Shown here: piece after piece, positions 43,593 through 56,088 of the stretch | Layout of the letters: each line of letters starts with the position of its first letter | How positions within the stretch are numbered: position 1 is the first letter of the stretch | NCBI GenBank assembly: GCA_007026445.1 | Contig: VDMD01000137.1 | Span: 1-58,430, forward strand | Origin: Schizophyllum amplum | Lineage: Eukaryota; Basidiomycota; Agaricomycetes; Agaricales; Schizophyllaceae | Length of the DNA stretch: 58,430 bases | Direction of reading: 5' to 3' | Translations under genes and position numbers: made by a program | The notes under the pieces: model-generated | Told to the model about the DNA's origin: nothing | The model's input: the letters and a program-made list of their open reading frames with translations, nothing else | The model's database searches: none

Positions 43593-46500
43593 ATGGACGA
43601 CGACAACGACGACGGGAGCACGTACTCCATCGAGGAGTACAGCGGCCAGCCGCACGGCATCTCTGTGCCCGCCGCGCAGCACGTCGGCCAGGACGCCCGT
43701 CAAGATCGCAAAGGTCCAAGATGCCGACCAGTCCCCCGACGCCGACCAGCCGAACGCGAACGCTCCCCTCAGCGCCGCCACTAGCGACGCCCACAGCATT
43801 CACAGCATGCCCGACACCCCTGTCGCGCCGCCGCCCGTATCCGTGCCGCCCCGTCCGTCTACTGCCCGCACAACGAACAATGCTCCCGTCCGCGCGTCCC
43901 AGTCCGTGTCCGCGCGCTCGACTCAGCCGCCGGAGCACCGATCTGTCGAGCGCAGGGCGTCCGCGCAAGCCATCTCTCATGACAGACACGAGAGACGGCA
44001 CAGGCATCGTCCAACAACCTCAGACGTACGTCGCCGGAATTTTGGCAGATGACATCGGTCGGCTTACGAACATACGAGCAGCAGCAGCACAGGGCGACCA
44101 ACCGGCTGTCCGGCTTCCTCACCAACTTGATACACCGTCGCGATCCTCAGCCCTCAACGTCTCGCAGTGCCATACGCGAGGAGTCCGGCGTGGCAAAGGA
44201 TGATCCCTCCCGTTCCTCGTCTCCGCATCCTGGTCGGCCGGTCACTCCGCCGCCACAACTACCGGCTCCTACACTACAAGAACTCGGTCTTTCATTGTCT
44301 GTCCTTACGCAAGATCTCTCCCCATCCCACTTCAGCACTCCCCCTACCAGCGGCGCCTTCCTCGCTCCACATTATCTGCTGCTATGTCACGCTCAGGGCC
44401 TCGATGTCCTTCCGCTTGTATCTCCTCCCGCACCACAACCATACGCTCTCGTCCGTCGCGTCACGTTCAAGAGCGTCGTGGTCATGGAACAGCGCGGTGT
44501 ACTGGTGGCGATCGCGGGCCGAAGAGATGGAGTGCGGGTCTATGCGCTCGAAGAGATTCGAAAAGCCGTCGAGTGGCGCATCGAAGTGGAGGTTAGACGG
44601 GAGCGGGACAGGTCAAAGAGAGACGCTATCAAGAAGACGCTAATGTCTCCACTCGACACTGGTGGCTCCCGAGACTCTACCGAAAAGCTACGCAAGGGCA
44701 GTCTGTCATCCCCGTCTCAAGCCGAGGCGTCAGAGAAGCACGAGCTACCTCGCAAAGCGTCACACGGCTCTCTACGGCAGTCTCGCCCGAATACGCCCAT
44801 AAATCCTCCACAGCAACTCATTCCCCGCAAGCCGACAATTACCAGGCGGACCAGGAATAATCGAAACACTATAATGCCCATGTCCATACCGGAACCGTCA
44901 GGACAGCCGCCGCCGTATAGCACGCAATCTGATGTCGACGATCCACCATCAATACTTCCTTCCGAGTCTGCGCCTGCAGCCTCGCACCCGCGGTCGCTGT
45001 CGCGCTCTCGTGGTAATTCTGTCAGCAATGTCCTTGCTGCTGCACCAAGTGCCTCACGACGAACGTCGCGTGCGTACGACCCAGACTCGAAAGCCGACTG
45101 GGCGGAGTCGAGCGACGACGAGCCCATCAATATTGTCGCCGCCGCCGGAGGCAGTCAAGCGCTGGACGAGCGCACGAGCGCTCAGGCCACGATCGTCTCT
45201 CATGCGGCGCAGCCCTCTGTCTCGTCTTCGACAGGTCGCCCTTCGAGTGCTTCTGGGCCGCGGCGTACTCGTCCCGCGAACCTCGACCTCAGTATGTCAA
45301 GAATGGGCTCTATACCTCCTCCAGAACCATCCCCAGCACCGACGCTCATTACTCTGCGACAGGCGCTGTCGCACGCATCCGCCGAACGCGACGTGCATTC
45401 CCCCAGTGGTCCGGATACGCCTGTTGATCCTGACGCTGACGATGATGACGATGACAACGGCCTTAGTCTTGCAGAGATGCTCATGGAGAGTCGACTCCCT
45501 GAGTTGCCGCCTGCGGGATCACGACAACCGCAGGAACCCATCCTCCTGTCCAATCAGCCAGGTGATTCTGAGGCAGAGCCATCGAGTCCCAGGACGATGG
45601 ACGGCTTCAGCGCATCGAGGAGTAGCCAGGAGAGCGGGGCTCAGCAGCAGTCAGGCCGTCGACGTAGGTGGTCTGTTATGCTTACTGCGCCCAGCAACCC
45701 TCCGCCATCGTCGGTCAGCACGCCCGCCTCGCCTGCGTCTTCTCAGCGGACGAGGGAGACATCGCCGGCGCCGACGCGCCAGCGCACGCTCTCACAGTCT
45801 CGCGCTTACCGGTCGGGACGCTCCCCTCAGCCGCCCGCGATGCGCCCTCCGACGGCTCCCGCACCTTTGAATGGCGTGATGGGTCTCGTTCCTTCTAATT
45901 CTGTGCCTCATCCGCCGCCGCCGCCGATGTCGCCTATCCCTCCCCTTCCAGATAGCAGCTCGTCAATCATGTCCAGCAGGTCATCTCGCTTTATCCCGCG
46001 CATTATCAGCAATGCCTTTGGCGGCAGGCGGAGTGACGAGCGCTCGCCGATGCCGTCGTCGCAGCGGTCATCGGATGCCGATACCCGGAGGACACAAGGG
46101 AGTACCCCGGTGACACCGCACGCGCGCCTCCAAAATTGGAGTATGTCAAGCTTCCGGGCACGAAGGGTGCGCTGATGGTGAAGGCTGTCGAGACAGCAAA
46201 GAAGAGGTCAGCATATCACTGTCTTGTGGCGTTTTATTTTGCTGAATGTTTTTGCAGCTTCCTCGCTATTCTATGTGGCGACAACGGTGAGAAGGTTGAG
46301 CTGTTCGCTGGGACATATCGCACAGCTCTCGGTCTGTCGCGTACGTTCATCCTGCCGGACTCGCCGAGGCTGCTGGAGCTACAGCTTCAGGGCGACGACC
46401 TCGTCGAGGTCTTCCTTGTCTTCTCGCAGAACGTCTTTGGCTTAGAGCCCGCCACCGTCAGGGTGCGTGAGGTTCGCATCGGCCGCGCGGAACGGCGTGC

Positions 46501-47922
46501 AGCTCGACGACGAGCGCGGGAGATACGCACGGGCGAGACACCGACGGACAACGACGCCGCAGACGACGACACAAACGTCAACGTCAGTGTTTCTGTCGCT
46601 GTCACAAACGCCACGCCCGCTGGCGCTGGTGGACCGGACACGCCTGCCCTTGTCGCAGATCAGCATCCGGACGACCAGCCCGTCACGCCAGCAGCAGAAC
46701 CAACAGGCGCTCAGCCAACGCCGGCTTCGCATGCCGACGAGCTGCTGGCGCTTGCGACTGCGCAAATGGGGCCATACACGACCTTCCAGCAGCTCTCATT
46801 TGCGCCAAAGTTTCCTTTGGCGTCGATCGCGGACGACTACATCATCCCACCTACGTATCCCGAGTTCATAGACTATCGCAACAATCATGAGTCGGATAAT
46901 AACGGAGCGGACCTCGCACGCATACAGTTCTCGCCACCAGGACTGCCGGTGCCTACTCCGACGGCGCCATGTCGGTGGTTCTATAGGGATCCCAAGAATG
47001 TGGTACATGGTGAGCTTTGATCATTCTTCCTGCTGTACAAGAATATGAATCGACATCATGTGCAGGACCTTGGAAAGCGTCTCTCATGCAGGCGTGGTAC
47101 AAGGATGGGCTGCTCCCTCTCGACCTTCCGGTGCGCCGCGAGGAAGACACCGACTTCATGCTCTTGAAGGACCTGCGACTCCAATGTGTTGACCCTACTC
47201 GCCCCTTCCGCTCACCCGTCACGACGGCGCTGCAGCCACCGCCTATCATTCCGGACTCGGGCAAGCCCTTACTCGCGCCTATCTCGCTTTTAGCGCAGCC
47301 GAAGCACTTCGGACCTCCGGCTCTCTTCTTCTCGTCGCGAGGCGGTCACAGCACCGCTATCGTCGACGCTCGTGGTCGCTCGGTACTCAAGGGGCGGTTT
47401 GTCTGGAGCGCTCACGAGTCAGAGGATGACAAGCAGGGGCTCAGCCGCCTGGGAGACGTCAAGCGCCTTGAGGCGTTCGACGTTGAGGACGGCGCGGTGC
47501 TCGTTGCGATGCGCCAGGGCGGCTTGGAGGCGGTTGACTTCTCGGATGCGTTGCTCAAGCCCGCAGACGCTTCGCGCACGGTGCTTCCGCAGTTTGAGCC
47601 ACCGCCGTCGAATATCAACCGTCGATTGCCGTTTGTTTGGCGCATCGGTACACCGGTTGATGTCGGCAGCTCTTCCGTGGCGCCTCCGCTAACACCGAAG
47701 GCGGCCAAAGGGACCTCCTACCTGACCGGAAGGAAGCCAGCTTCGGGGTCAGCCAGGAGCCTGGTTAGGACGGAGCTAAACGGCGAGCAGGTGGTCGAGG
47801 CGGACCCGCTGGAGGAGGTTCTCTTCCTCGGGCGGCGCGCCGACAATCTCTACATGTGCGAGCGCAGCGCGGGCTCCTTCCGTATCCTCCGCCTCTGCCC
47901 GACTCCTTCCGCTGCTGCATGA
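43593..47922 (+). CDS. Large CNH-domain protein with a GYF-like module
   Basis: Start at 43593. Introns visible: 44026-44081, 46207-46257 and 47010-47065; an N-terminal frame change (about 43640-43700) can be bridged by a putative 49-bp intron, and one near 46120 by a 41-bp intron or one missing base. Seen: disordered Ser/Pro-rich N-terminus, LAPHYLLLCHAQGLDVLPLV and VVVMEQRGVLVAIAGRRDGV as the start of a citron-homology beta-propeller, a 500-residue low-complexity insert, then LAILCGDNGEKVELFAG, FILPDSPRLLELQLQGDDLV and VFGLEPATVRVREV. After this comes WFYRDPKNVVHGPWKASLMQAWYKDGL cut in two by an intron, a GYF-like fold, and a C-terminal CNH-like stretch. The pairing suggests a scaffold. Role unknown. 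Confidence 0.72.
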
Positions 47923-48444
47923 CACTTGGGTTGCACGACAAGAACGAACGCGCACGACACATAAACAGACATTGGATCGTTATGGCAGAGATACGTTGTA
48001 CATACGCGCCGCTATCGCACTAATTGTACGTGAACCCGTCGCAGTCGCTCCGCATCATCCTGGCTAGCTGCTATTTCTTCCTACTTTATTGCCCATCTCC
48101 TTACAATGGTCCCCGCCTCTCCCTGCAATAAGTACTCACTGCGACGGGTACATGCTGTAGCCTTACAAACGTACGAATAAGTTATACACTCCTTAGGCTT
48201 TCATTTGGCAGCACAGAGCTTCATTGAACATGTTCATTCCCCAGTCCATGCGAGGCCTGCGTCAGTGCGAAGGTGTCTTCAACGAGTTGAGTTCGCCCAT
48301 TGTGTGAACAGAGAAATTTCAAAAAGTCCCGGAGCCGCCCAATCACGTGCATTATTCCTCGTGGAGCAGGTGACGGACTTCCCACGATCGTAACTCTTCC
48401 TCTTTCGTAACCCTGACCCCAACCTAGGTTTAGGATTGTCCGCC
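47923..48444. other. 522-bp gap between CNH-GYF gene and RAP1
   Basis: 3' UTR of the upstream gene and RAP1 promoter. No coding signal; AT-richer than its surroundings. Confidence 0.45.
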
Positions 48445-50607
48445 ATGGACGCTCCTCGCGTGCGTTGAACTCCCACCGGTTTCAGTTTTGATATTTACGA
48501 TGTCTGCAGCCCATCTTCCAGGACGAGGCAGGAAATGCTGTCAAGTTCTTCATACAGAAAGATCTACCACAAGACATACAGCAGCGCTTGCAGGAGGATA
48601 TCGTGGTACGTCGTTTTGCCAGGCTTCTGTGCCACTCAAATCACCGAAATCTGCTTCAAAGGCGAACGGTGGTAGGGTGCACTCCAAGGTGCCAATTGCT
48701 GGCTATGTCCTCACTGCGCCCGGCACGGAAGAAGACCAGCGTCTCCGCTATTGCTGGAAAAGACCGGAGAGGCCCGAGCGCTACTTCGTGCCACACACAT
48801 TCGTCGATGCGTGCAAGACGGCCAACAAGCTCGTACCTCAGCTCTTTTTGGAGCAAGGAGAACCGATGCCCTTCCACCTGCACTCCTCCATTCTGAACGT
48901 CAATATGCGGGAGGTCATAGCAGAAAGAATCAGGGTATGTGACTTGCACGTGCCGACGTGTTGAATTTCGACTGACTTGGTGGCAGCACTCGGGTGGCGA
49001 CCCGGACGCTTCGCTCGAAAGTGCGCGCGTAATCCTGGCAGATCCCGGAGACGAAGACTTCAAACAGCTCATCAAGCAGTATGAAAGTGATCCAGACAAA
49101 TACATCGAGGCTTTTTATTGGGTCCAGCGCTGCGTCGAGTTGGGTGCTATTCACTTCACGCCAGTGGTATACAAGAACCCCGGTGGAAGGCGTGCAGGAG
49201 ATGAGTAAGTTGTATGTGTCCTGTCTTGACGCTGTCGATAACAACAGCGCCACAGACGCACTAATTTCACCGAAGAAGACGAGCGGCACCTTTGCGAATG
49301 GATGGCGCTCAAGATACCTTACAAAGAGAGCGGCGGACGCACCGGCAACAAGGTTTATCAACAACTTTGTGCGATGGTACGTCTAGTGGCACCTTCCGAC
49401 CCTGAGCTGCAGCTGACCACCCTTCAGGAGAACAACCCCCAATACGAGTGGGTCAAGCGGCACACCTGGCAGTCCTGGCGCGAGCGCTACAAGAAGCACG
49501 GGCACCGTCTGGACCGAATGATTGAAAGCATCGTCGAGCAGAGGAAGCCGATGTTGGGCGAGAAAGGCCAATACCATTATGTGCGCCTCGACGAGGCGAA
49601 GGATGCGTCGCCTCCACGGCCAAAGCGGAAGCGGAAGCGCACTCAACAGAGGGAACAATCAGAAGCGACGCAGAATGAGCAACATATCGAAGGGCCGGTT
49701 TTGCTGTCGCCGCCGAATGCGCCTGTGCTCATACAGCGCCCGCCTCGGTCACAGTCTGCGGCACCGCCGCCTGTGTCTGGCTCCCCGTCACCACAGCCTG
49801 CCGCTGTGCTGCCGCCATCGCAGCCCAAACCCAAGGCCAAACCAAAAGTGCCACAATCACCGCCTGTACCTGTCCAACCCTCGCAGGAGAACGACGACGG
49901 GGAAGAAAGTCAATGGCCGATACGCATCGGAAACGATCCTCCGCCCGTCTGGGCTAGAAAGGCTGCGAGGGCTAACCGTATTGACGACGACGACGACGAC
50001 GACGAACTCGCAGGGGAACAAAGTCCCGCAAAGCGTCCACGAATAGGGTATGCTTCGTGCTTACTATATGGTGTCCGGTCGCTGTGCTAACTGACAATAT
50101 TGTAGCGAGGCCGCTCCAAGTACGACCGTTAGCCCGACTCCCGAACCTGCCAGACACGGGTCCGGGCCCACAGACGGACCGGAGCCGATGACACAGCAGC
50201 TCCCGCCGGCTACCCAGCAATTCGAGCTCAACACCCAGCACTCCGAACTTACGACCCAACAGTGGGTCGCCGACAGCCAGGACTTGGGCGTGAAGAACGG
50301 TCAGGACTCGGCATTGATAGACAGTCAGCAGTCAGTCAGCGAGACTGAGGGCATTGGAGCTCTAGACAGCCAGGACATCGGGGCTCTAGACAGCCAAAAC
50401 TCAGGTGCGATAGACAGCCAGAACTCGGCAGTCATCCTGGCCAACATCCACGGCACCGACCGCACGCTGCGTGACATCGCCAAGTCGTTCCGATTCACGT
50501 ACGAGGAGGTTCGCGAGTATCACGAGAAATGCCGGGACACGAATAGGGTGCGGATGCGCTTCCAGGAGATGCGGACGCTGTTGCGTGAGCGATTCAACGA
50601 TATGTGA
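48445..50607 (+). CDS. RAP1: Telomere-binding protein RAP1 (BRCT, Myb and C-terminal domain)
   Basis: Start MDAPR at 48445, spliced to PIFQDEAGNAVKFFIQKDLP across intron 48460-48509. Further introns: 48606-48661, 48935-48986, 49205-49255, 49377-49427 and 50048-50105, all in phase. Seen: BRCT domain (NGGRVHSKVPIAGYVL, RYFVPHTFVDACKTANKLVP), a Rap1-type Myb domain (TNFTEEDERHLCEWMALKIP, GGRTGNKVYQQLCAM, HTWQSWRERYKKH), a Pro-rich and acidic middle, an SQ/TQ-rich stretch, and a C-terminal helical region (LRDIAKSFRFTYEEVREY). Family: Rap1 sits on telomeres, usually through a TRF-like partner in fungi other than budding yeast, and limits end fusion and telomerase. Domain order and length fit. Confidence 0.9.
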
Positions 50608-50790
50608 GGAGGGAGACGGAACTGCGGATGTCCTCGTCTCGTTGGAGGGTTATCAGCCTCTCTTTGGTTTCTACCTATGTATGTGCCGCGGTTGTAAGCA
50701 GTTTTATACCCTCCCCTTTCTAGCAGCTCTGCGAGGCCGTCCCACCGTACCGTATACCCGTGTTGCATGCAGTACTTGTATGTACCAGCG

Positions 50791-52513
50791 TTACCCCCCG
50801 CGAACCTCTTGTAAACATGTAATCAGATGCTCTGCCTCGCGTCCTTCACGCTCCCTCGTCCCTGCCCTACTCTCCCTGTCCTTTGCTCCCCTTTCCCTCT
50901 TCCCTTCAACCCCCTCTACGGTCTTTTTTAACGTTAACGCTGCGCCATCCTCCTCCTCCGCCTCACTCCCCTCCTCAAAGAACGGCTGCACGCATCTCCG
51001 CGCCATTGCCACAAACAGGTCCTCCACAATCCACGCAAGTCTGGGGCCTGTGAGCTCGATGGCGGGCTCTGCATTGACTTCGAGGAGTTTGACGGTGAAG
51101 GGGGAGAGATTATCTGAGTTTTGTAGCAGGCCGAAGTTGTGCTGCACGAGGAAATCGACTCCGAAGAGCTCGAAGGCGTTTGGGATAGGCTGAGGGACAA
51201 AATTAGCGTAAAAAAAAAGAGAGGTAAGTCGTCAACGCGCCGCAATGCTCAGAAAAGAATAGTTCTGACCTGAAAATGGACGGGGTTACCCATGGCAGCC
51301 TTGAACGTCTCCTCTAAGATTTTTGTCATCTGCTGGATTATGTCGGTGATGTGTGCTTGCGTGAATGCCGTTGCTGCCGCTGTGTCCCAAGACAAAGAAC
51401 GATCGGAGCCGGACAGGATAGTGCAGCCGGCAAGCTCGTCAAGCAAGCGGACGCCCTCCTCGCCCCGATGTGTTTGTAGCGAGGTATTCGTGAGATGTGG
51501 CGCTAGATTAAGCGAATCGTCGTCCGTCGTAAGTTTCGGAGGCGCGTATGGGACGGATGAAAACAAGGCCAGGATGCGGTCGTAGAGATAGAGTGTGAGG
51601 GAGCCGGAGGCGACGCAATATACGCGGAGGTGGAACTAGGGCTGGGTTGTCAATTTTTGGTACAAGGTACAAAGAGATGGACGGATGAGCATAGATTTGC
51701 CTTAAGTAGAACGTATGGACCCTACCTTATGGCCCTCCAGCTTGTCGGGCACGGTGTAGGCGGAATCAATAGGGCGCTCTCGCGGGTCGAGCAGCAGAGG
51801 GCGGTCAATGTATTCCTGGCGTGGATGTAAACCTCTACATATCCCATACAAACGGGTTCGAGTACCTGTACGACGAAATGGCGGAGCTGCGACGTGACGA
51901 CTCCGGTGCCTACGTCCTTCTCCTCGTCCTCTGAGCCGTCATCTTCGAATTCTTCGAAGATCTTGGTCAAGCTTTGCTTGCTGTTGAACAGTCGTATACC
52001 ATTCCCCCTGTCTGCCATGCCTCTGATTGTGTAAGTGCAGAACGCAAAGGCGACTTGAAGCAAAAACACGTACGGCTTCAATATCCACCACCGACCCTCT
52101 TCCAGGTCCTGCTCAAGATCATAGAGCTCATCGGCAAAAATTTCGTCGAGCTCGTCCGCGTAAGATATCTCGATTTCGTATGTGCGTGGTGACGCATCCC
52201 TCAGGATAGATTCAGGATTTTTAGTGAGGTACGCGTGAATAGTCCGCGAGAGAAAGTGTTTTCGGATGAGGGCTTTGCGGATCACGTAGCTAGAGGCCAT
52301 TACGGAAGAGCGGCGAGTGTGCGTGAGCTCGTGGTCCATTTCGTCGTACGTAGACCATTGCAGGACTTTGCTGTTTGGCCCGACTTCTGCAAGCGATGCG
52401 ACGACAGTAGGAGAGGGGTCGAGCCGCTGAACGGCCCTGAGCACGAGCGACTGTGTAAAAGGTGCCGTCGGCCAGGTCACAAAAGCAACGCCAGTTGAGT
52501 CGGATTTTGCCAT
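50791..52513 (-). CDS. Tubulin-tyrosine-ligase (TTL) domain protein
   Basis: Start chosen at ATG 52513 (MAKSDSTGVAFVTWPTAPF), where homology begins; an upstream in-frame ATG (about 52735) overlaps the divergent gene's start. Introns near 52024-52072, 51820-51868, 51636-51725 and 51190-51272. Seen: SYADELDEIFADELYDLEQD, GRWWILKP then GMADRGNGIRLF, EYIDRPLLLDPRE, KFHLRVYCV-like FHLRVYCVASG, and LLEVNAEPAIELTGPRL, which are the ATP-grasp motifs of TTL proteins. Family: TTL-like enzymes ligate amino acids to proteins, classically tyrosine to tubulin; fungal members such as Pby1 are poorly understood. The C-terminus is acidic then Arg/Glu-rich. Substrate not assigned. Confidence 0.85.
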
Positions 52514-52733
52514 CCTCTGGGCCGAGTTGTGATCGCGAAAAAGAACAAAGACCCATCCAAATCGGGGAAGCCGCATGCCTTTTCTGGTGCTTGTCGCGGC
52601 ACGTGTCCAGTATCGCTTGCCCCGATCGGAATCAATCATCGAGTCAAGCGCACGCATGATTCGCCTTCCAACTCTTGTCTCTCGCCATTTAAGCCACGTC
52701 AGACTCAGGCAGGGCGCTGCACTTTGCTCCTCC

Positions 52734-55672
52734 ATGGCCGCACACCACCACTGGCAACCCCCGGCGCCCCAGAAGGGCGAGCCCGTCCTCAAGGTCTACA
52801 ACACCCTCACCAAGTCTAAAGTCCGTCCGTCGCTTCCCCCGCCCCCACACCGTCTAATAACAGCATCAGAATGAGTTTGTGCCGCGCAATGGCAGGCTCG
52901 TAAAGTGGTACAACTGCGGTCCAACCGTGTACGACGCGTCGCACATGGGCCATGCCAGGTACGTGGCGCGCATAGCGGTAGCGAGCTACAGTTGACGAGC
53001 TCGTACAGAAACTATGTATCACAAGATATACTGCGACGAATCATGTCGGACTACTTTGGCTATGATGTGCACTTTGTCATGAACATTACAGATATCGACA
53101 ACAAGGTGTGTGTACAGTCGCGATCTCGCGCGCTCATCTTGCTGACGTGTGCCCCCAGATCATTGACCGGGCGCGGAAGACACATTTACTGGAAACTTTC
53201 CTGAAGGACAACACGCAGCTCACGCCGGAGCTCATTGCGCAGGCAGAAGACGCATGGCGACTGTACGTCCGCACCAAACTCGCGCAAGGCTTGCCAGAAT
53301 CCGAGCGCCCGTCAGAGGGACAGGAAGATGCGACATGGACACGCATATCCCAGTCTATCACGGACGCCGGTTGGAAAGCCGAGTGCCTCAAGCGGTCAGA
53401 ACCGTTCGATATGCACGCGACTGCTGCAGTGCGTGGTTCAAACTCCGAAAAAGACTACTTCGCTGAGGCCTTGTCAGAGACGAAGTCTTGCTGCCATTTT
53501 GACCGCAAAAGACCAGCTAACAAAGAACACGACGTCGCAAGAGGCTGCACATACACTCATCAACGAGGCAAATGAGGTCTTGGAAGAACTTCTGGACCAA
53601 AAGGTGCGAACATCAGTCCCTGTTTCCTACAACAACTGACCACATGAACTCCTACGTAGTACAAATCCACAGTCACCGATGCCTCCCTCTCGAGAAACCT
53701 GGCATCCTACTGGGAGGGCCGCTTCTTCGACGACATGGCCCGCCTCCACGTCCGCCGACCAGACAACATCACTCGTGTCACCGAGTACGTGCCGGAGATC
53801 GTTGCCTTTGTTGACAAGATCATCAAGAACGGCTACGCATATGAGTCGGCTGGCAGCGTGTACTTCGATACGCAGACATTTGACGCCTCCCCGAACCACT
53901 TTTACGCGAAGTTGGAACCGCATAGCAAGGGTAATCGGGAGGACGGTACGTCTTGCCACTTCTTCGATAGGCCAACAGAAGACTAAGTTATCACATTAGA
54001 TGGTGGCTCCAAAGCAGTCGGCCAACGATCAGCATCCGACTTCGCATTATGGAAAGCATCAAAACCTGGAGAGCCATGTTGGGAGTCTCCATGGGGCCAC
54101 GGTCGTCCGGGCTGGCACATCGAGTGCTCGGTCATGGCCAGCGCCATCTTCGGCGACAACATGGATATCCATAGCGGTGGCACGGACTTGGCGTTCCCGC
54201 ACCATGATAATGAGATGGCGCAGTCGGAGGTAAGGATAATCTATTGGCCTCACTCATCGAGCAGGTGGCTGACCTGGTGCAGGCATACCACGAATGCCCT
54301 GCATGGGTCAACTACTTCTTGCATACGGGCCATTTGCATATAGAGGGTCTGAAGATGAGCAAGTCGTTGAAGAACTTTATTACCATCGACGTGAGCAACC
54401 ATCCCGCGCCGCCTCATTGGTCGACTAACGGCTTTGATCAGGAAATTCTGGAACGCTTCACTGCACGGCAACTACGCTTGTCCTTCCTGACGACGTTGTG
54501 GAATGCCAAGCTCGACTTCTCGGAAGCGCTCATGACGGGCGAGGTCCGCGGCATCGAGTCGCAGTTCAACGTACGTTCCCAGTTGCTGTATGGCGGGCTT
54601 TGACTGATCAGTCTACTCAGAACTTCTTTACCCTTGTAAAGGCTCTGTTGAGCGAGGCCAAGGCCAACGGGCTGCAATCCGACGGCTACCACCATTACGA
54701 GGCCCAGGAAGCCGAGGTGACGAAGGCGTGAGTTGCATGCGCGTGGGTCTGTCAGTATCCACTAAAGCAAATTACATTCAGCCTCTACGAATCCCAAGCC
54801 GCCTTCCGCGCCGCCCTGTGCGACTCCTTCAACACGCCCGTGGCCCTCAACGTTCTCCGCGACCTCGTCTCGAAAACGAACGTGTACGTGAACTCCAGGG
54901 GGAAGCAGGCCAACCTCGCCGTCGCGGAGCAGGTCGCGCGCTGGGTCGGCGGCATGCTGCGCATGTTCGGCCTTGGCGAGGGTGAGGTGGACGAAATTGG
55001 GTGGGGTCAGGATAGCCAGGGGGCAGGGGCGGTTAATGTCAGTCATATCTTCACTTCGTCTTATTTGTTCCGACCATTCTAACACCCCGAGCAGAAGGAA
55101 GAAGTCCTTATGCCGTACCTTCGCGCCATGTCGGCGTTCCGCGACAGCGTGCGGAAGGTGGCGATGGACAAGTCGCCGAGCGCCTTGAAGGATATTCTTG
55201 CGCTGTGCGACCGGTTGAGGGACGCTGACTTGGTCCCCCTGGGTGTTGCACTCGATGATCAAGAGGGTATGCCTGTCATTCGTACAATTATGCCCGGTCA
55301 CTTCTAACACCTCGATTAGACGGCAAAGCCCTCGTCAAGCTTGTCCCCGCCGAAGAGCTCATCGCCGCACGCGAAGCCAAGCGCGCCGCCGCCGACGCTA
55401 AGGCAGCGAAGAAAGCCGCCGTCGCTGCCGCGGAGGAGGAGAAGCGCCTGCAGAAGCTCGAGCGTGGGCGCCTCGCCCCCCGCGACATGTTCCGTCCGCC
55501 GCAGGTCGCGGAGGGCGCGTATAGCCAGTGGCAGGAGAACGGGCTGCCGACGCACGATGGGGAGGGGAAGGAGCTGAGCAAGAACCAGGTCAAGAAGGCG
55601 CAGAAGGACTACGCGGCGCAGGAGAAGCTGCATCAGGCGTTTTTGGAGTGGCAGGCGAAGGAGAAGCAGTGA
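52734..55672 (+). CDS. CARS1: Cysteinyl-tRNA synthetase
   Basis: Start at 52734. About a dozen short introns. Seen: [17 protein letters not shown] with the HIGH-type motif [53 protein letters not shown] with zinc-ligand residues, [20 protein letters not shown] with [21 protein letters not shown], and a Lys-rich C-terminal extension typical of eukaryotic enzymes. A frame change near 53430 is resolved by a 49-bp intron (GTGCGT...TTGTCAG), which joins MHATAA to [11 protein letters not shown] in phase. Reaction: ATP-dependent charging of tRNA-Cys. No obvious mitochondrial presequence, so the cytosolic form. Divergent from the TTL gene across about 220 bp. Confidence 0.95.
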
Positions 55673-56088
55673 ATATCCTCAGTTGCATTCGCCCATCTAC
55701 CCATAATTTATTCGTATACTTGCGCCTCGTCCTCGGGTGTGCACATTTGTTTGCATGCTTGGGTGCGTCTAAGGATCTCATGCCTGCCTGGAGCCTGCTC
55801 ATTTGTTGCGCGCCGCACAGAAGGCCGCGACGCCCGCTGAGCGAGTAACACTGTACTGTGTACAGTAACAATGGCAACGCGATGCGACCACGGCGTCCAC
55901 ATCACATTCCCGCGAAGGCATGTGATTTCCGCTTTGAGTGCATCCGTGATCGAAGGAGACGCGGCCCGGCCGGCGCCCTCCCTGCTCTTCCCCACCCGTC
56001 TCCGCTGTCCAGCGCGGCGCGGGTCTGCGCGTCGCCTCCATCGAACTGCTTACTCTACCACACCTTCAACCTGCTCTAATCCTTCATC
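55673..56088. other. 416-bp gap upstream of MMM1
   Basis: Open stretches here (for example around 55871-56090) are in the wrong frame for MMM1 and show no conserved motif. 3' UTR of the synthetase gene and MMM1 promoter. Confidence 0.45.

Noticed and set aside
53400..53520. Apparent frameshift in cysteinyl-tRNA synthetase
   Set aside because: A 49-bp GT-AG intron (GTGCGT...TTGTCAG) joins MHATAA to RRSLAAIL in phase, so no lesion is needed.
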